Below are positions 1 to 6,211 of a DNA stretch of 6,657 nucleotides, piece by piece. The stretch's first letter is position 1. Every line of letters starts with the position of its first letter. Origin of the DNA: an uncultured Prevotella sp. Lineage in GTDB: Bacteria > Bacteroidota > Bacteroidia > Bacteroidales > Bacteroidaceae. The notes below the pieces were generated by a model. It did no database searches. It was not told the origin of the DNA and worked only from the letters and a program-made list of their open reading frames with translations. The position numbers were made by a program, and so were the translations under genes. The DNA lies in contig CALGRN010000210.1 in assembly GCA_937880835.1 (NCBI GenBank), positions 1 through 6,657 of the forward strand, in the 5' to 3' direction.

Positions 1-2
1 TC

Positions 3-284
3 GACAACGTGCTCGGACCGGGTGTGTTTATGATGGTTACGGCTAATTATCCATATCCGGAATTAACTCCTTGGATAGAAGATATAATGAGTAAGGCGAC
101 CGACAACTTCAAAAACGATTCTTATGTCAAGGGCTATATGGAGGCAGCACAGAAAAATCAGAATATCATGAACGGTATGGATACACCGGCAGATGAACCC
201 TCCGTTGCTCCCGTTCAAACGTTCGGAGAACCTGCTCCGCCTACTCCCAACCAGCTTGCAGAACCGTCTTCAAGCGCGAGATGA
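3..284 (+). CDS. C-terminal end of a DUF4369-like envelope protein (partial, 5' end outside window)
   Basis: The frame is open from the window edge to a TGA at 282-284, so only about 94 C-terminal residues are visible. They read as a mostly helical stretch (TPWIEDIMSKATDNFKND, then a lysine/glutamine-rich helix) followed by a proline-rich tail containing PPTPNQLAEP. From memory, DUF4369-containing Bacteroidetes proteins often have a similar DN-x-LG segment, a following helix and a Pro-rich TPNELA-like end; many of these are exported lipoproteins, some fused to a thioredoxin domain. No thioredoxin CxxC motif is visible in this part. The GTG at 9 is internal to the open frame and is not a supported start. 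The next gene, pyrC, begins 45 bases downstream, so co-transcription is plausible. Family assignment is from pattern memory only and the function is unknown. Confidence 0.5.
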   Translation, partial: DNVLGPGVFMMVTANYPYPELTPWIEDIMSKATDNFKNDSYVKGYMEAAQKNQNIMNGMDTPADEPSVAPVQTFGEPAPPTPNQLAEPSSSAR

Positions 285-302
285 TGTCTTGGATGACATC
301 AT
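281..302. repeat. Short hairpin overlapping a stop codon
   Basis: ATGATGTC (281-288) and GACATCAT (295-302) form a perfect 8-bp stem with a 6-base loop. The stem includes the TGA stop of the first gene. There is no T-run after it, so a terminator is unlikely. It might protect or process the mRNA between the two genes, or be chance. Confidence 0.4.
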
Positions 303-329
303 GAAATGTTTAAAATACTGTAAGATTAG

Positions 330-1655
330 ATGAAAACATTAATATCAGGTGCTGTTGTCGTAAACGAAAACGAAAGATTTCAAGCCGATATAGTTATCGA
401 AAACAATGTTATATCTGACATATTGCAACATAATACCACGTCCCACAGCAATTATGATAATGTGATTGATGCTGCGGGATGTTTCGTTATGCCCGGCGTG
501 ATAGACACTCATGTACACTTTCGTGAACCCGGATTGGTTGCGAAAGCAGACATGGAAAGCGAGAGCAGGGCTGCTGCTTACGGCGGAGTGACGTCGTTTT
601 TCGATATGCCTAACACTGTTCCGCAAACCACAACGATAGAAGCATTCGAAGAAAAGTGCAGGATAGGTGCAATGAAAAGTCATGTAAATTACAGCTTTTT
701 CTTTGGTGCAACCAATGCAAATGCAGGACTTTTCAATGAAATAGATAAGCATCGAGTACCGGGAATAAAACTTTTTATGGGCGCATCAACAGGAAACATG
801 CTTGTTGACAGAACCGAAACGCTGCATAAAATATTCAGTACGGCAGAGCTTCCGGTAGTAACTCATTGTGAAGATTCTACCATAATAAGTGCCAATATGG
901 CAAAAGCAAAGTCTGAATACGGAGAAGATCCCGACATAAGAATGCACCCCGTTATACGTTCTTCAAATGCTTGTTATGAGTCAACTAAACTCGCTGTGTC
1001 TCTCGCAAGACAATACGGAACTCGCCTGCACGTTGCTCATCTGACTACGGAGAAAGAGTTAGAGTTTTTCGGAAAATATGAAAACATAACGGCAGAGGCA
1101 GTTATTGCCCATTTATATTTTTATGATGAAGATTACGAAAGACTCGGTTCGCTCATTAAATGTAATCCTGCCGTGAAATCATTCAACGACAGGAAGGCTT
1201 TGAGAGATGCACTTAAAGACGGTCGTATAACAACCGTCGGAACGGATCATGCGCCCCATTTGCTTGCAGAAAAGCAAGGAGGATGCGGTAAGGCGGCATC
1301 AGGCATGCCCATGATACAATTCTCTTTGCCTACAATGCTTGAACTTGCAGATGATGGCATTATAACTTTCGAGCGTCTTGTGGAACTCATGTGTCATAAT
1401 CCGGCACGTCTTTTCGACATAGACAGGCGCGGTTTCATACACAAAGGGTATTATGCTGATTTGACAATAGTAAAGCCCGAAAGCGATTGGACCGTTACCG
1501 AAGAGGTGATACAGAGTAAATGTAAGTGGAGTCCAATGCTCGGACATCATTATAATTGGAGTGTCGTTCACACCTTTTGCAACGGTTATCATATATATAA
1601 TGAAGGCTTGTTCAATGCCGATGTCATTGGTTCTGAAATATCATTCAGGCATTGA
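330..1655 (+). CDS. pyrC: Dihydroorotase (class I), pyrimidine biosynthesis
   Basis: This 441-residue cytoplasmic zinc amidohydrolase interconverts N-carbamoyl-L-aspartate and dihydroorotate, the third step of de novo UMP synthesis. The length is normal for class I dihydroorotases. The metal and catalytic residues are all present: H61 and H63 in DTHVHFREPG, the carboxylated lysine K147 in GIKLFMG, H179 in VVTHCED, H237 in LHVAHLTT, and D306 in VGTDHAPH. The substrate-loop signature ASGMPMIQFSLP (about 323-334) follows. The start at 330 gives an N-terminus (MKTLISGAVVVNE) that fits the small beta-sandwich domain of the family, with the barrel starting near residue 55. No Shine-Dalgarno is visible, as usual for this phylum. 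Related amidohydrolases such as allantoinase share the fold, but the HFREPG and GTDHAPH context favours dihydroorotase. It sits upstream of envelope genes, with no other pyr gene in the window. Confidence 0.93.
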   Translation: MKTLISGAVVVNENERFQADIVIENNVISDILQHNTTSHSNYDNVIDAAGCFVMPGVIDTHVHFREPGLVAKADMESESRAAAYGGVTSFFDMPNTVPQTTTIEAFEEKCRIGAMKSHVNYSFFFGATNANAGLFNEIDKHRVPGIKLFMGASTGNMLVDRTETLHKIFSTAELPVVTHCEDSTIISANMAKAKSEYGEDPDIRMHPVIRSSNACYESTKLAVSLARQYGTRLHVAHLTTEKELEFFGKYENITAEAVIAHLYFYDEDYERLGSLIKCNPAVKSFNDRKALRDALKDGRITTVGTDHAPHLLAEKQGGCGKAASGMPMIQFSLPTMLELADDGIITFERLVELMCHNPARLFDIDRRGFIHKGYYADLTIVKPESDWTVTEEVIQSKCKWSPMLGHHYNWSVVHTFCNGYHIYNEGLFNADVIGSEISFRH

Positions 1656-1711
1656 CGTGAGATACAAGTCATTTTGTTGTATTTTAAAATGAAAGAAATA
1701 TTTATCATAAG

Positions 1712-2879
1712 ATGATAGCGAGAATCTTTATATGGATAATACTGATGATAGTATTGCCTGATATATATATATACATACATTATCTTCGACATCGTTTGCG
1801 TTTCACTTGGTGGAAGCATTTGTTATGGTGGACGCCTTGTGTTATAATGCTTTCATATACTATATTTGTTGCTTCTTCACGCAATTTTGCTCCAAATGAC
1901 ATATCTATACTCAATACATATCTCTTACTGTTCGGACTGTTTGTATTGCCAAAAGTATGGTTTGCATTGTTTTCCATTATCGGTCTTGGCTTTTGCAAAT
2001 TGTTCCACAAACGCATGAATTGGGGCAATCTGTTAGGTGTTATCATGGGTTTTATCACTATTGTTATTATACTTTACGGTTCGACAATAGGTTTTAAGAA
2101 ACTCGACATAAATCATATTAACATTTATTCGAGTGACTTACCGGCGTCTTTTGACGGTTATCGCATCGTTCAATTCTCTGATGTTCACATTGGAACTTAT
2201 ACCGGTTCGCGCAGTAAGATAATTGCACGTGCGATAGAGCATAAACGCTCAGCATGCAGATATGATTGTTTTTACCGGCGATTTGCAGAATATGCATCCT
2301 CAGGAAATATATCCGCATCGTGAATTGCTTCGCTCCTTGAAAGCGAAAGACGGAGTTTTCTCGATTCTTGGAAATCACGATTATGCCGATTATATAAAGG
2401 GAGACGCTGCTACAAAGGCTGCTAATGAGAAAGAAACCATACGTCTTGAACGTGGTTTAGGTTGGGATTTGTTACTCAATGAATATCGTGCGGTGCATCG
2501 TGGAAAAGATTCTGTTGTGATAGCAGGTGAGGAAAACGACGGCAAAAAGCCTTTTCCAGCAAAGGGAGACATAAAGAAAACGCTTGCAGGAGTTAAGGAA
2601 GGGGCATATATAATAATGTTGCAACACGACCCTACGGCATGGCGAAGGAGCATCTTGCCCAATTCAAAAGCACAGCTTACTCTTAGCGGTCATACTCATG
2701 CAGGACAGTTTCGGATATTTGGTTGGTCTCCTTCCAAATTAACATACAGCGAGTGGTGCGGTCTTTATTTTGAGGGAACGCGCGCACTTTACATATCATC
2801 GGGTCTGGGAGGGTTTATCCCTTTCAGATTCGGAGTATCAGGAGAAATAGCAGTAATAACTCTACATAAATCGAAATGA
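1712..2879 (+). pseudogene. Membrane-anchored metallophosphoesterase, interrupted by a frameshift near 2238
   Basis: Two overlapping frames (1712-2323 and a frame entered near 2238 that runs to 2879) together give a normal calcineurin-like phosphoesterase of about 389 residues. The N-terminal 130 residues hold four hydrophobic segments (about 5-25, 36-55, 66-96 and 107-127), so the enzyme is membrane anchored. The catalytic domain follows with SDVH (D157, H159) in the first frame. In the second frame come TGDLQN (D191), GNHD (221-224), QHD (H306) and GHTH (327-330), the full set of dinuclear-metal ligands. The break lies just after residue E176. Restoring two bases at 2238-2239 gives the smooth reading AIESINAQHADMIVFTGD. 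As written, the first frame runs into unrelated sequence and stops at 2323 before most metal ligands, so its product would be inactive. Relatives include the YkuE-type phosphoesterases; the substrate is unknown. It starts 56 bases after pyrC and overlaps plsC by four bases. Confidence 0.85.
1761..1780. repeat. AT dinucleotide tract inside the phosphoesterase gene
   Basis: Six AT units (1761-1772) are followed by ACATACAT. The tract encodes the Ile/Tyr-rich part (DIYIYIHY) of the first membrane segment. Short dinucleotide runs can slip and shift the frame. In this copy the frame after the tract is correct. Confidence 0.6.
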
Positions 2880-3634
2880 AATACATTTACAGGCTTTATC
2901 AGGTGTTTATCGGATTTCCGGTGCTTATAATATCAACGGTGATTACATCTGTCGTAACTATGGCAGGTTGCTTTCTCGGCAACGGAAACTTCTGGGGATA
3001 CTATCCGGCACATATATGGGGAAAGGTTGTTATAAGAACTTTTCTGCTTCCGTTGAAGACGGAAGGGCATGAGAATATGCAGAAAGGACAGAGCTATGTC
3101 TTTGTTGCCAACCATCAAGGTGCATTCGATATATTTCTGATATACGGTTATTTGAATCGCAATTTCAAATGGATGATGAAACGAGGGATACGAAATATAC
3201 CTTTCGTCGGCAGAGCTTGCAAAGCCGCTCATCATATATTTGTTGACAAAAGCGGACCGAGTAAGGTGAAACAAACTTACGACATGGCTCGCCAGACGCT
3301 TAAAGACGGAATGTCGTTGATGGTATTTCCGGAAGGTGCTCGCAGCTTTACCGGTCACATGGGGATATTCAGACGCGGCGCGTTTATGCTTGCCGATGAG
3401 TTGCAACTGCCTGTTGTGCCCATAACAATAAACGGTTCTTTCAATGTGCTTCCGCGCATGAAAGACGGTCGATGGATAACTTGGCATCCTCTGAAACTTA
3501 CAATTCATAAGCCGATAGAACCGATAGGTCAGGGTGCAGAGAATGTCAATTACTTGCTCGAAAAGAGTTATGAAGCAGTGATGAGCAGTCTGGATGACAA
3601 GTACAGAGGCTATGTTGAAAATCCGGATCAATGA
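2876..3634 (+). CDS. plsC: 1-acyl-sn-glycerol-3-phosphate acyltransferase (PlsC/LPLAT family)
   Basis: This 252-residue membrane-associated acyltransferase probably converts lysophosphatidic acid to phosphatidic acid in phospholipid synthesis. An N-terminal hydrophobic stretch (about 10-34) can anchor it in the inner membrane. The family motifs appear in order: HX4D in NHQGAFD (H80, D85), a motif II region in AHHIFVDKSGPSK (119-130, with K where an Arg is common), FPEGARS (151-157), and the VPI block (181-183) in LPVVPITINGS. The ATG at 2876 overlaps the TGA of the phosphoesterase (ATGA), which indicates translational coupling and a shared transcript. A terminator-like hairpin follows 28 bases after the stop, so it is probably the last gene of the operon. 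Other members of the family acylate ornithine lipids or lipid A-like substrates, so the exact substrate is inferred. Frame and motifs look intact. Confidence 0.87.
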   Translation: MKYIYRLYQVFIGFPVLIISTVITSVVTMAGCFLGNGNFWGYYPAHIWGKVVIRTFLLPLKTEGHENMQKGQSYVFVANHQGAFDIFLIYGYLNRNFKWMMKRGIRNIPFVGRACKAAHHIFVDKSGPSKVKQTYDMARQTLKDGMSLMVFPEGARSFTGHMGIFRRGAFMLADELQLPVVPITINGSFNVLPRMKDGRWITWHPLKLTIHKPIEPIGQGAENVNYLLEKSYEAVMSSLDDKYRGYVENPDQ

Positions 3635-3662
3635 ACGCGATTTATCATTCATAGACTATAAT

Positions 3663-3694
3663 ATGCAATAAGACAGATTCTTATTCTGCATTTT
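3663..3694 (+). terminator. Probable transcription terminator after plsC
   Basis: ATGC plus AATAAGA (3663-3673) pair with TCTTATT (3679-3685) and GCAT (3688-3691) around a 5-base loop, with a 2-base bulge (3686-3687). The stem runs into TTTT (3691-3694). The position just after the last gene of the operon supports termination, but the stem is AT-rich and the T-run is short. Confidence 0.5.
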
Positions 3695-3755
3695 ATCCGT
3701 CGTTAGCGATTGTTATTAAAGATACATAAATAAGATTGTATCGGTTGCGTTTTTC

Positions 3756-3837
3756 AAAAGTTATCCTTTTGCGTTGTAAAAGCTATTGTTTTGCGCCATG
3801 AAAGGATAACTTTTACAACGCAAAACAATAGCTTTTA
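3756..3837. repeat. 82-bp block of three interleaved inverted repeats with 22-bp pitch
   Basis: Three perfect inverted pairs occur in the order A B C A' B' C' instead of the nested order of a simple hairpin. A is 14 bp (3756-3769 with 3801-3814), B is 16 bp (3767-3782 with 3810-3825), and C is 19 bp (3777-3795 with 3819-3837). The block can be read as four 7-base cores, GTTATCC (3760), GCTATTG (3782), GGATAAC (3804) and CAATAGC (3826), each exactly 22 bases apart. They are separated by spacers of the form TTTTGCG...AAAA or its reverse complement. The A and C pairings together would make a pseudoknot; B excludes both. A degenerate further unit (TTGCGTTTTTCAAAAG, 3745-3760) lies just upstream. 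The block lies between plsC and ftsZ. The function is unknown; an interspersed intergenic repeat or a binding-site array are both possible. Confidence 0.85.
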
Positions 3838-3911
3838 GAGTGTCGTTTATAATGTGCTGATATTCAAGATGATAAAAATTGACTGTTTAGGACTGTCATC
3901 TAAACGCCGAA

Positions 3912-3943
3912 TACGCATATTATCAGCAGCTGATATATGCGTA
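3912..3943. repeat. Strong imperfect palindrome or hairpin
   Basis: TACGCATAT (3912-3920) pairs with ATATGCGTA (3935-3943). After a single unpaired T (3921), ATCAGC (3922-3927) faces GCTGAT (3929-3934) around a central A. As DNA this is a near-perfect 15-bp inverted repeat, the size of a dimeric operator. As RNA it would be a hairpin with a small loop. No T-run follows, so it is not an obvious terminator. It lies about 70 bases upstream of the ftsZ promoter. Confidence 0.6.
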
Positions 3944-4010
3944 ATGCTATTTCAACAAATATATACACGCCTTGCATTATAAAATAAATTTCCGCAAGCC
4001 TTGTGATAAA

Positions 4011-4041
4011 TTGATATTTATAATATAAAACATTATCTTTG
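4011..4041 (+). promoter_or_regulatory. Bacteroidetes-type promoter for ftsZ
   Basis: TTG at 4011-4013 and TATCTTTG at 4034-4041 are separated by 20 bases. This matches the TTTG, 19-21 bp, TAnnTTTG promoter known for the primary sigma factor of Bacteroides. Transcription would begin about 7 bases after the -7 box (near 4048), leaving a leader of roughly 35 AT-rich bases before the ATG at 4084. No Shine-Dalgarno is seen in the leader. Confidence 0.75.
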
Positions 4042-4083
4042 CATTGTTTTATATATAAGACTGATTATACTTGATTTTTGATT

Positions 4084-5484
4084 ATGGAAGATAGTATCAA
4101 AGAGAACATGAAACCGCTTGTTGACTTCGGAATAGTGGAAGACAAGACCGTAAACATAATAAAAGTAATAGGTGTTGGCGGAGGAGGATGCAACGCGGTT
4201 AAGAACATGTATGAAGAAGGAATAGACAATGTGACGTTTGCCGTGTGCAATACCGATTCGCAGGCATTGTCAAAATCGCCCGTACTTGTTAAAATACCGT
4301 TAGGAGAACTCGGTGCAGGAGCAGATCCGGAAAAGGGACGTAAGGCAGGCGAAGAGCATATAGATGACATAAAGAAACTGCTTAGCGACGGTACTAAAAT
4401 GGTGTTCGTTACTGCTGGAATGGGTGGGGGAACAGGTACGGGAGCTGCACCTGTAATAGCAGGAACGGCTAAATCAATGGGCATTCTTACGATAGGAATA
4501 GTCACGATACCATTCTATTTCGAGAAAAAGAAAAAGATAATAAAAGCCCTAAAAGGTGTAGAGGAGATGCGCAAGAACGTTGATGCAATACTTATAATAA
4601 ACAATGAACGCATCTGCGATATCTATTCGGATTCTGAAATAACTGTGAAGGAGTCGTTCAAGCGTGCCGATCAGATTCTTTGTAATGCGACAAGAAGCAT
4701 CTCGGAGCTTATAACGATAGAGGGAGACATAAACCTCGACTTCTGCGATGTTGAGACAACGATGCGCGGAGGAGGCGGTGCTATCATGGCAATAGGGCGT
4801 GCAAGCGGTGAACACAGAGTGGAAAAGGCTTTCATAAATGCGCTCGACTCTCCTTTGCTCTATGGCAACGACATCGGAAAAGCGAAACGGATACTTTTCA
4901 ATATCTATACAAGCGAGAAAGCTCCGATATTCGTAAAGGAAATGAATGAGATTGATGCATTCATGGACGAGCTTGATCCTAATATAGAAGTTATATGGGG
5001 AGTGTCTGACGATAATACGCTCGAAGATGATGCAAAGGTTACAATCCTCGCTACGGGATTTGATGATGAACCATTGAATGTTTATGAAAAAGAATTGGGA
5101 AACGATGAACTTTTCTATGAACATCTTATACGCAAGCTTTACAAGCCCGCAGAAAAGAATACGGAAAAGGATATAGACAATGAAGAAATACCGTTCACGA
5201 TAGAGACGGGAATAGACGAACCGAAAGCGGAAAAAGAAAGCAGCTTAGAAGATAATTTACACGAATTTCATACGGAAGATGATGTAATGCAAACGTATGA
5301 AAAGCCTTCGGAATATGCCGGTGAGGAAGATTTAAGTAATGAAAATGACGATAGGGACGTGACGGACAGAGATAGAAAAGACAATAAAGATACGGAACTG
5401 AAACACAGGAAGATACCTTTTGTTGCAAGAGCAAGGCAGATTTTAGACAAGATAACCGAGCTTACGCAAGATTCTGACACATAA
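4084..5484 (+). CDS. ftsZ: Cell division GTPase FtsZ (stand-alone copy)
   Basis: This tubulin-family GTPase of 466 residues would polymerise at midcell to form the division ring. The GTP-binding loop GVGGGGCNA (about 30-38), the tubulin signature GGGTGTG (114-120), and the T7 catalytic loop NLDFCD (N217, D219, D222) are intact, so polymerisation and GTP hydrolysis should be possible. The second tubulin-like domain ends near VTILATGF (about 319-326). A long, very acidic linker follows (about 355-440). KIPFVARAR (443-451) then resembles the IP-x-FLR peptide by which FtsZ binds FtsA-type anchors, with a 15-residue extension after it. The ATG at 4084 is preferred to an in-frame TTG at 4078 because of the promoter spacing and the rarity of TTG starts in this group; ATG 4108 is a shorter alternative. 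No ftsQ or ftsA adjoins it, unlike the usual murC-ftsQ-ftsA-ftsZ order, so it may be a second copy. Confidence 0.92.
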   Translation: MEDSIKENMKPLVDFGIVEDKTVNIIKVIGVGGGGCNAVKNMYEEGIDNVTFAVCNTDSQALSKSPVLVKIPLGELGAGADPEKGRKAGEEHIDDIKKLLSDGTKMVFVTAGMGGGTGTGAAPVIAGTAKSMGILTIGIVTIPFYFEKKKKIIKALKGVEEMRKNVDAILIINNERICDIYSDSEITVKESFKRADQILCNATRSISELITIEGDINLDFCDVETTMRGGGGAIMAIGRASGEHRVEKAFINALDSPLLYGNDIGKAKRILFNIYTSEKAPIFVKEMNEIDAFMDELDPNIEVIWGVSDDNTLEDDAKVTILATGFDDEPLNVYEKELGNDELFYEHLIRKLYKPAEKNTEKDIDNEEIPFTIETGIDEPKAEKESSLEDNLHEFHTEDDVMQTYEKPSEYAGEEDLSNENDDRDVTDRDRKDNKDTELKHRKIPFVARARQILDKITELTQDSDT

Positions 5485-5586
5485 TCCGATTTCGCATAAA
5501 ATAAAAAAACGCTTAAAGGAATGTATGTAAAAAGAAACCTATAATACTATCATTTGATGTTTTTATGAGTAATTTTTCAGTTTTAT

Positions 5587-6195
5587 TCAAAGATAATCTA
5601 TTCTTGCCATTTCGTCTATAATCCATTTGCCTTTTTCCAAATGGGCTTTTCCCGGGTTACAAACATATTTCATCGATTTGGATTGTGTGAATTTGCAGGC
5701 ACGTTCTATATATTTCTTTGAACTATTGTTAGCCTTGTTCAGCTGTGTATCGCTTTGAGTTATAAAATAGAATTCGGCATTGATACGGCTGTTGTCTAAT
5801 ATAAATTCATAGAAAGTGTCTTCGTCAGGAGACATCAAACGCTCTTTGTCTGCAAATGTACCGTCTTCCTCTGCCCAACGAAAATATATTTTATTCGGCA
5901 ATTCTTGCTGCACTGCTTCCGCTTTTTCATATTTCTTTGTTTCAACGTGCACCTTTTTATCAGACAAATACAATCTTTCAGTTATTTCTGTAATGAGCTG
6001 TTTAATGTTCTTTATCTCTGTTTCTATCTGCTGCTCAGTCTTTTCTTTTTTTGCAAAATATTCTTGCAGGAGTATCTCCTGCTCCTTTATTTCTTGTATT
6101 TAATGCTCCTTTATTTTTCTTTTGAAAGACCTTATAGAAACTTCCATATATGCCAATACAAATATGCAAATCAGAAGTGATATTATTATTCCCAT
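5587..6195 (-). pseudogene. Membrane coiled-coil protein of unknown function, interrupted by an in-frame TAA
   Basis: Read on the minus strand from ATG at 6195, the frame gives a start followed by a hydrophobic segment (MGIIISLLICIFVLAYMEV), then a basic stretch (KRKIKEH) and a TAA at 6102-6100. The same frame continues without another stop to 5587. It encodes a Glu/Lys/Gln/Ile-rich probable coiled coil (about residues 33-80) and a C-terminal domain of about 115 residues with alternating hydrophobic and charged stretches (KIYFRWAEEDGTF, FYEFILDNSR, NAEFYFITQSD, CNPGKAHLEKGKWIID). Without the stop the protein would have 203 residues, including whatever stood at the TAA position. One change (for example CAA to TAA) explains the break and fits the Gln-rich surroundings. 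The apparent TTG start at 5973 would remove the anchor and most of the coil. I do not recognise the C-terminal domain. The start lies 16 bases after the upstream gene, so both probably share a transcript. Confidence 0.7.
6066..6082. repeat. Tight GC-rich hairpin shortly after the in-frame stop
   Basis: GCAGGAG (6066-6072) and CTCCTGC (6076-6082) form a perfect 7-bp stem with a 3-base loop. In the sense of the minus-strand gene it begins 17 bases after the TAA. It encodes ordinary coiled-coil residues (QEILLQ), so it may be chance. Confidence 0.5.
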
Positions 6196-6211
6196 AGGTT
6201 AAGAACGTTTA

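Noticed and set aside
2230..2245. Programmed ribosomal frameshift in the phosphoesterase gene
   Set aside because: No slippery heptamer, Shine-Dalgarno-like stimulator or stable downstream stem is visible. A 2-base deletion explains the break more simply.
2933..3652. Long minus-strand open frame (239 codons) opposite plsC
   Set aside because: plsC on the plus strand has every family motif. The antisense product has no recognisable motif and a composition typical of a shadow frame.
3761..3794. Promoter -7 boxes in the repeat units (TATCCTTTTG, TATTGTTTTG)
   Set aside because: The spacing between TA and TTTG is wrong for TAnnTTTG, and no gene follows at a suitable distance.
3756..3837. CRISPR-like array because of regular 22-bp spacing
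   Set aside because: There are no identical repeats with unique spacers. The units are inverted copies of each other, and no cas gene is present.
4078..4083. TTG start for ftsZ at 4078
   Set aside because: An ATG lies two codons downstream, TTG starts are rare in this group, and no ribosome-binding signal favours the TTG.
4549..5124. Minus-strand open frame of 191 codons opposite ftsZ
   Set aside because: It lies entirely inside the conserved FtsZ coding sequence and shows no domain-like pattern.
5485..5586. Bidirectional terminator between the convergent ends of ftsZ and the minus-strand operon
   Set aside because: The region has A- and T-runs but only a 4-bp palindrome (ATCATTTGAT). I cannot support a hairpin of useful stability.
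5905..6180. Plus-strand open frame with very hydrophobic stretches, resembling a small membrane protein
   Set aside because: The hydrophobicity comes from reading the complement of Lys/Glu-rich coiled-coil codons. The minus strand gives a better protein in the same operon as its neighbour.
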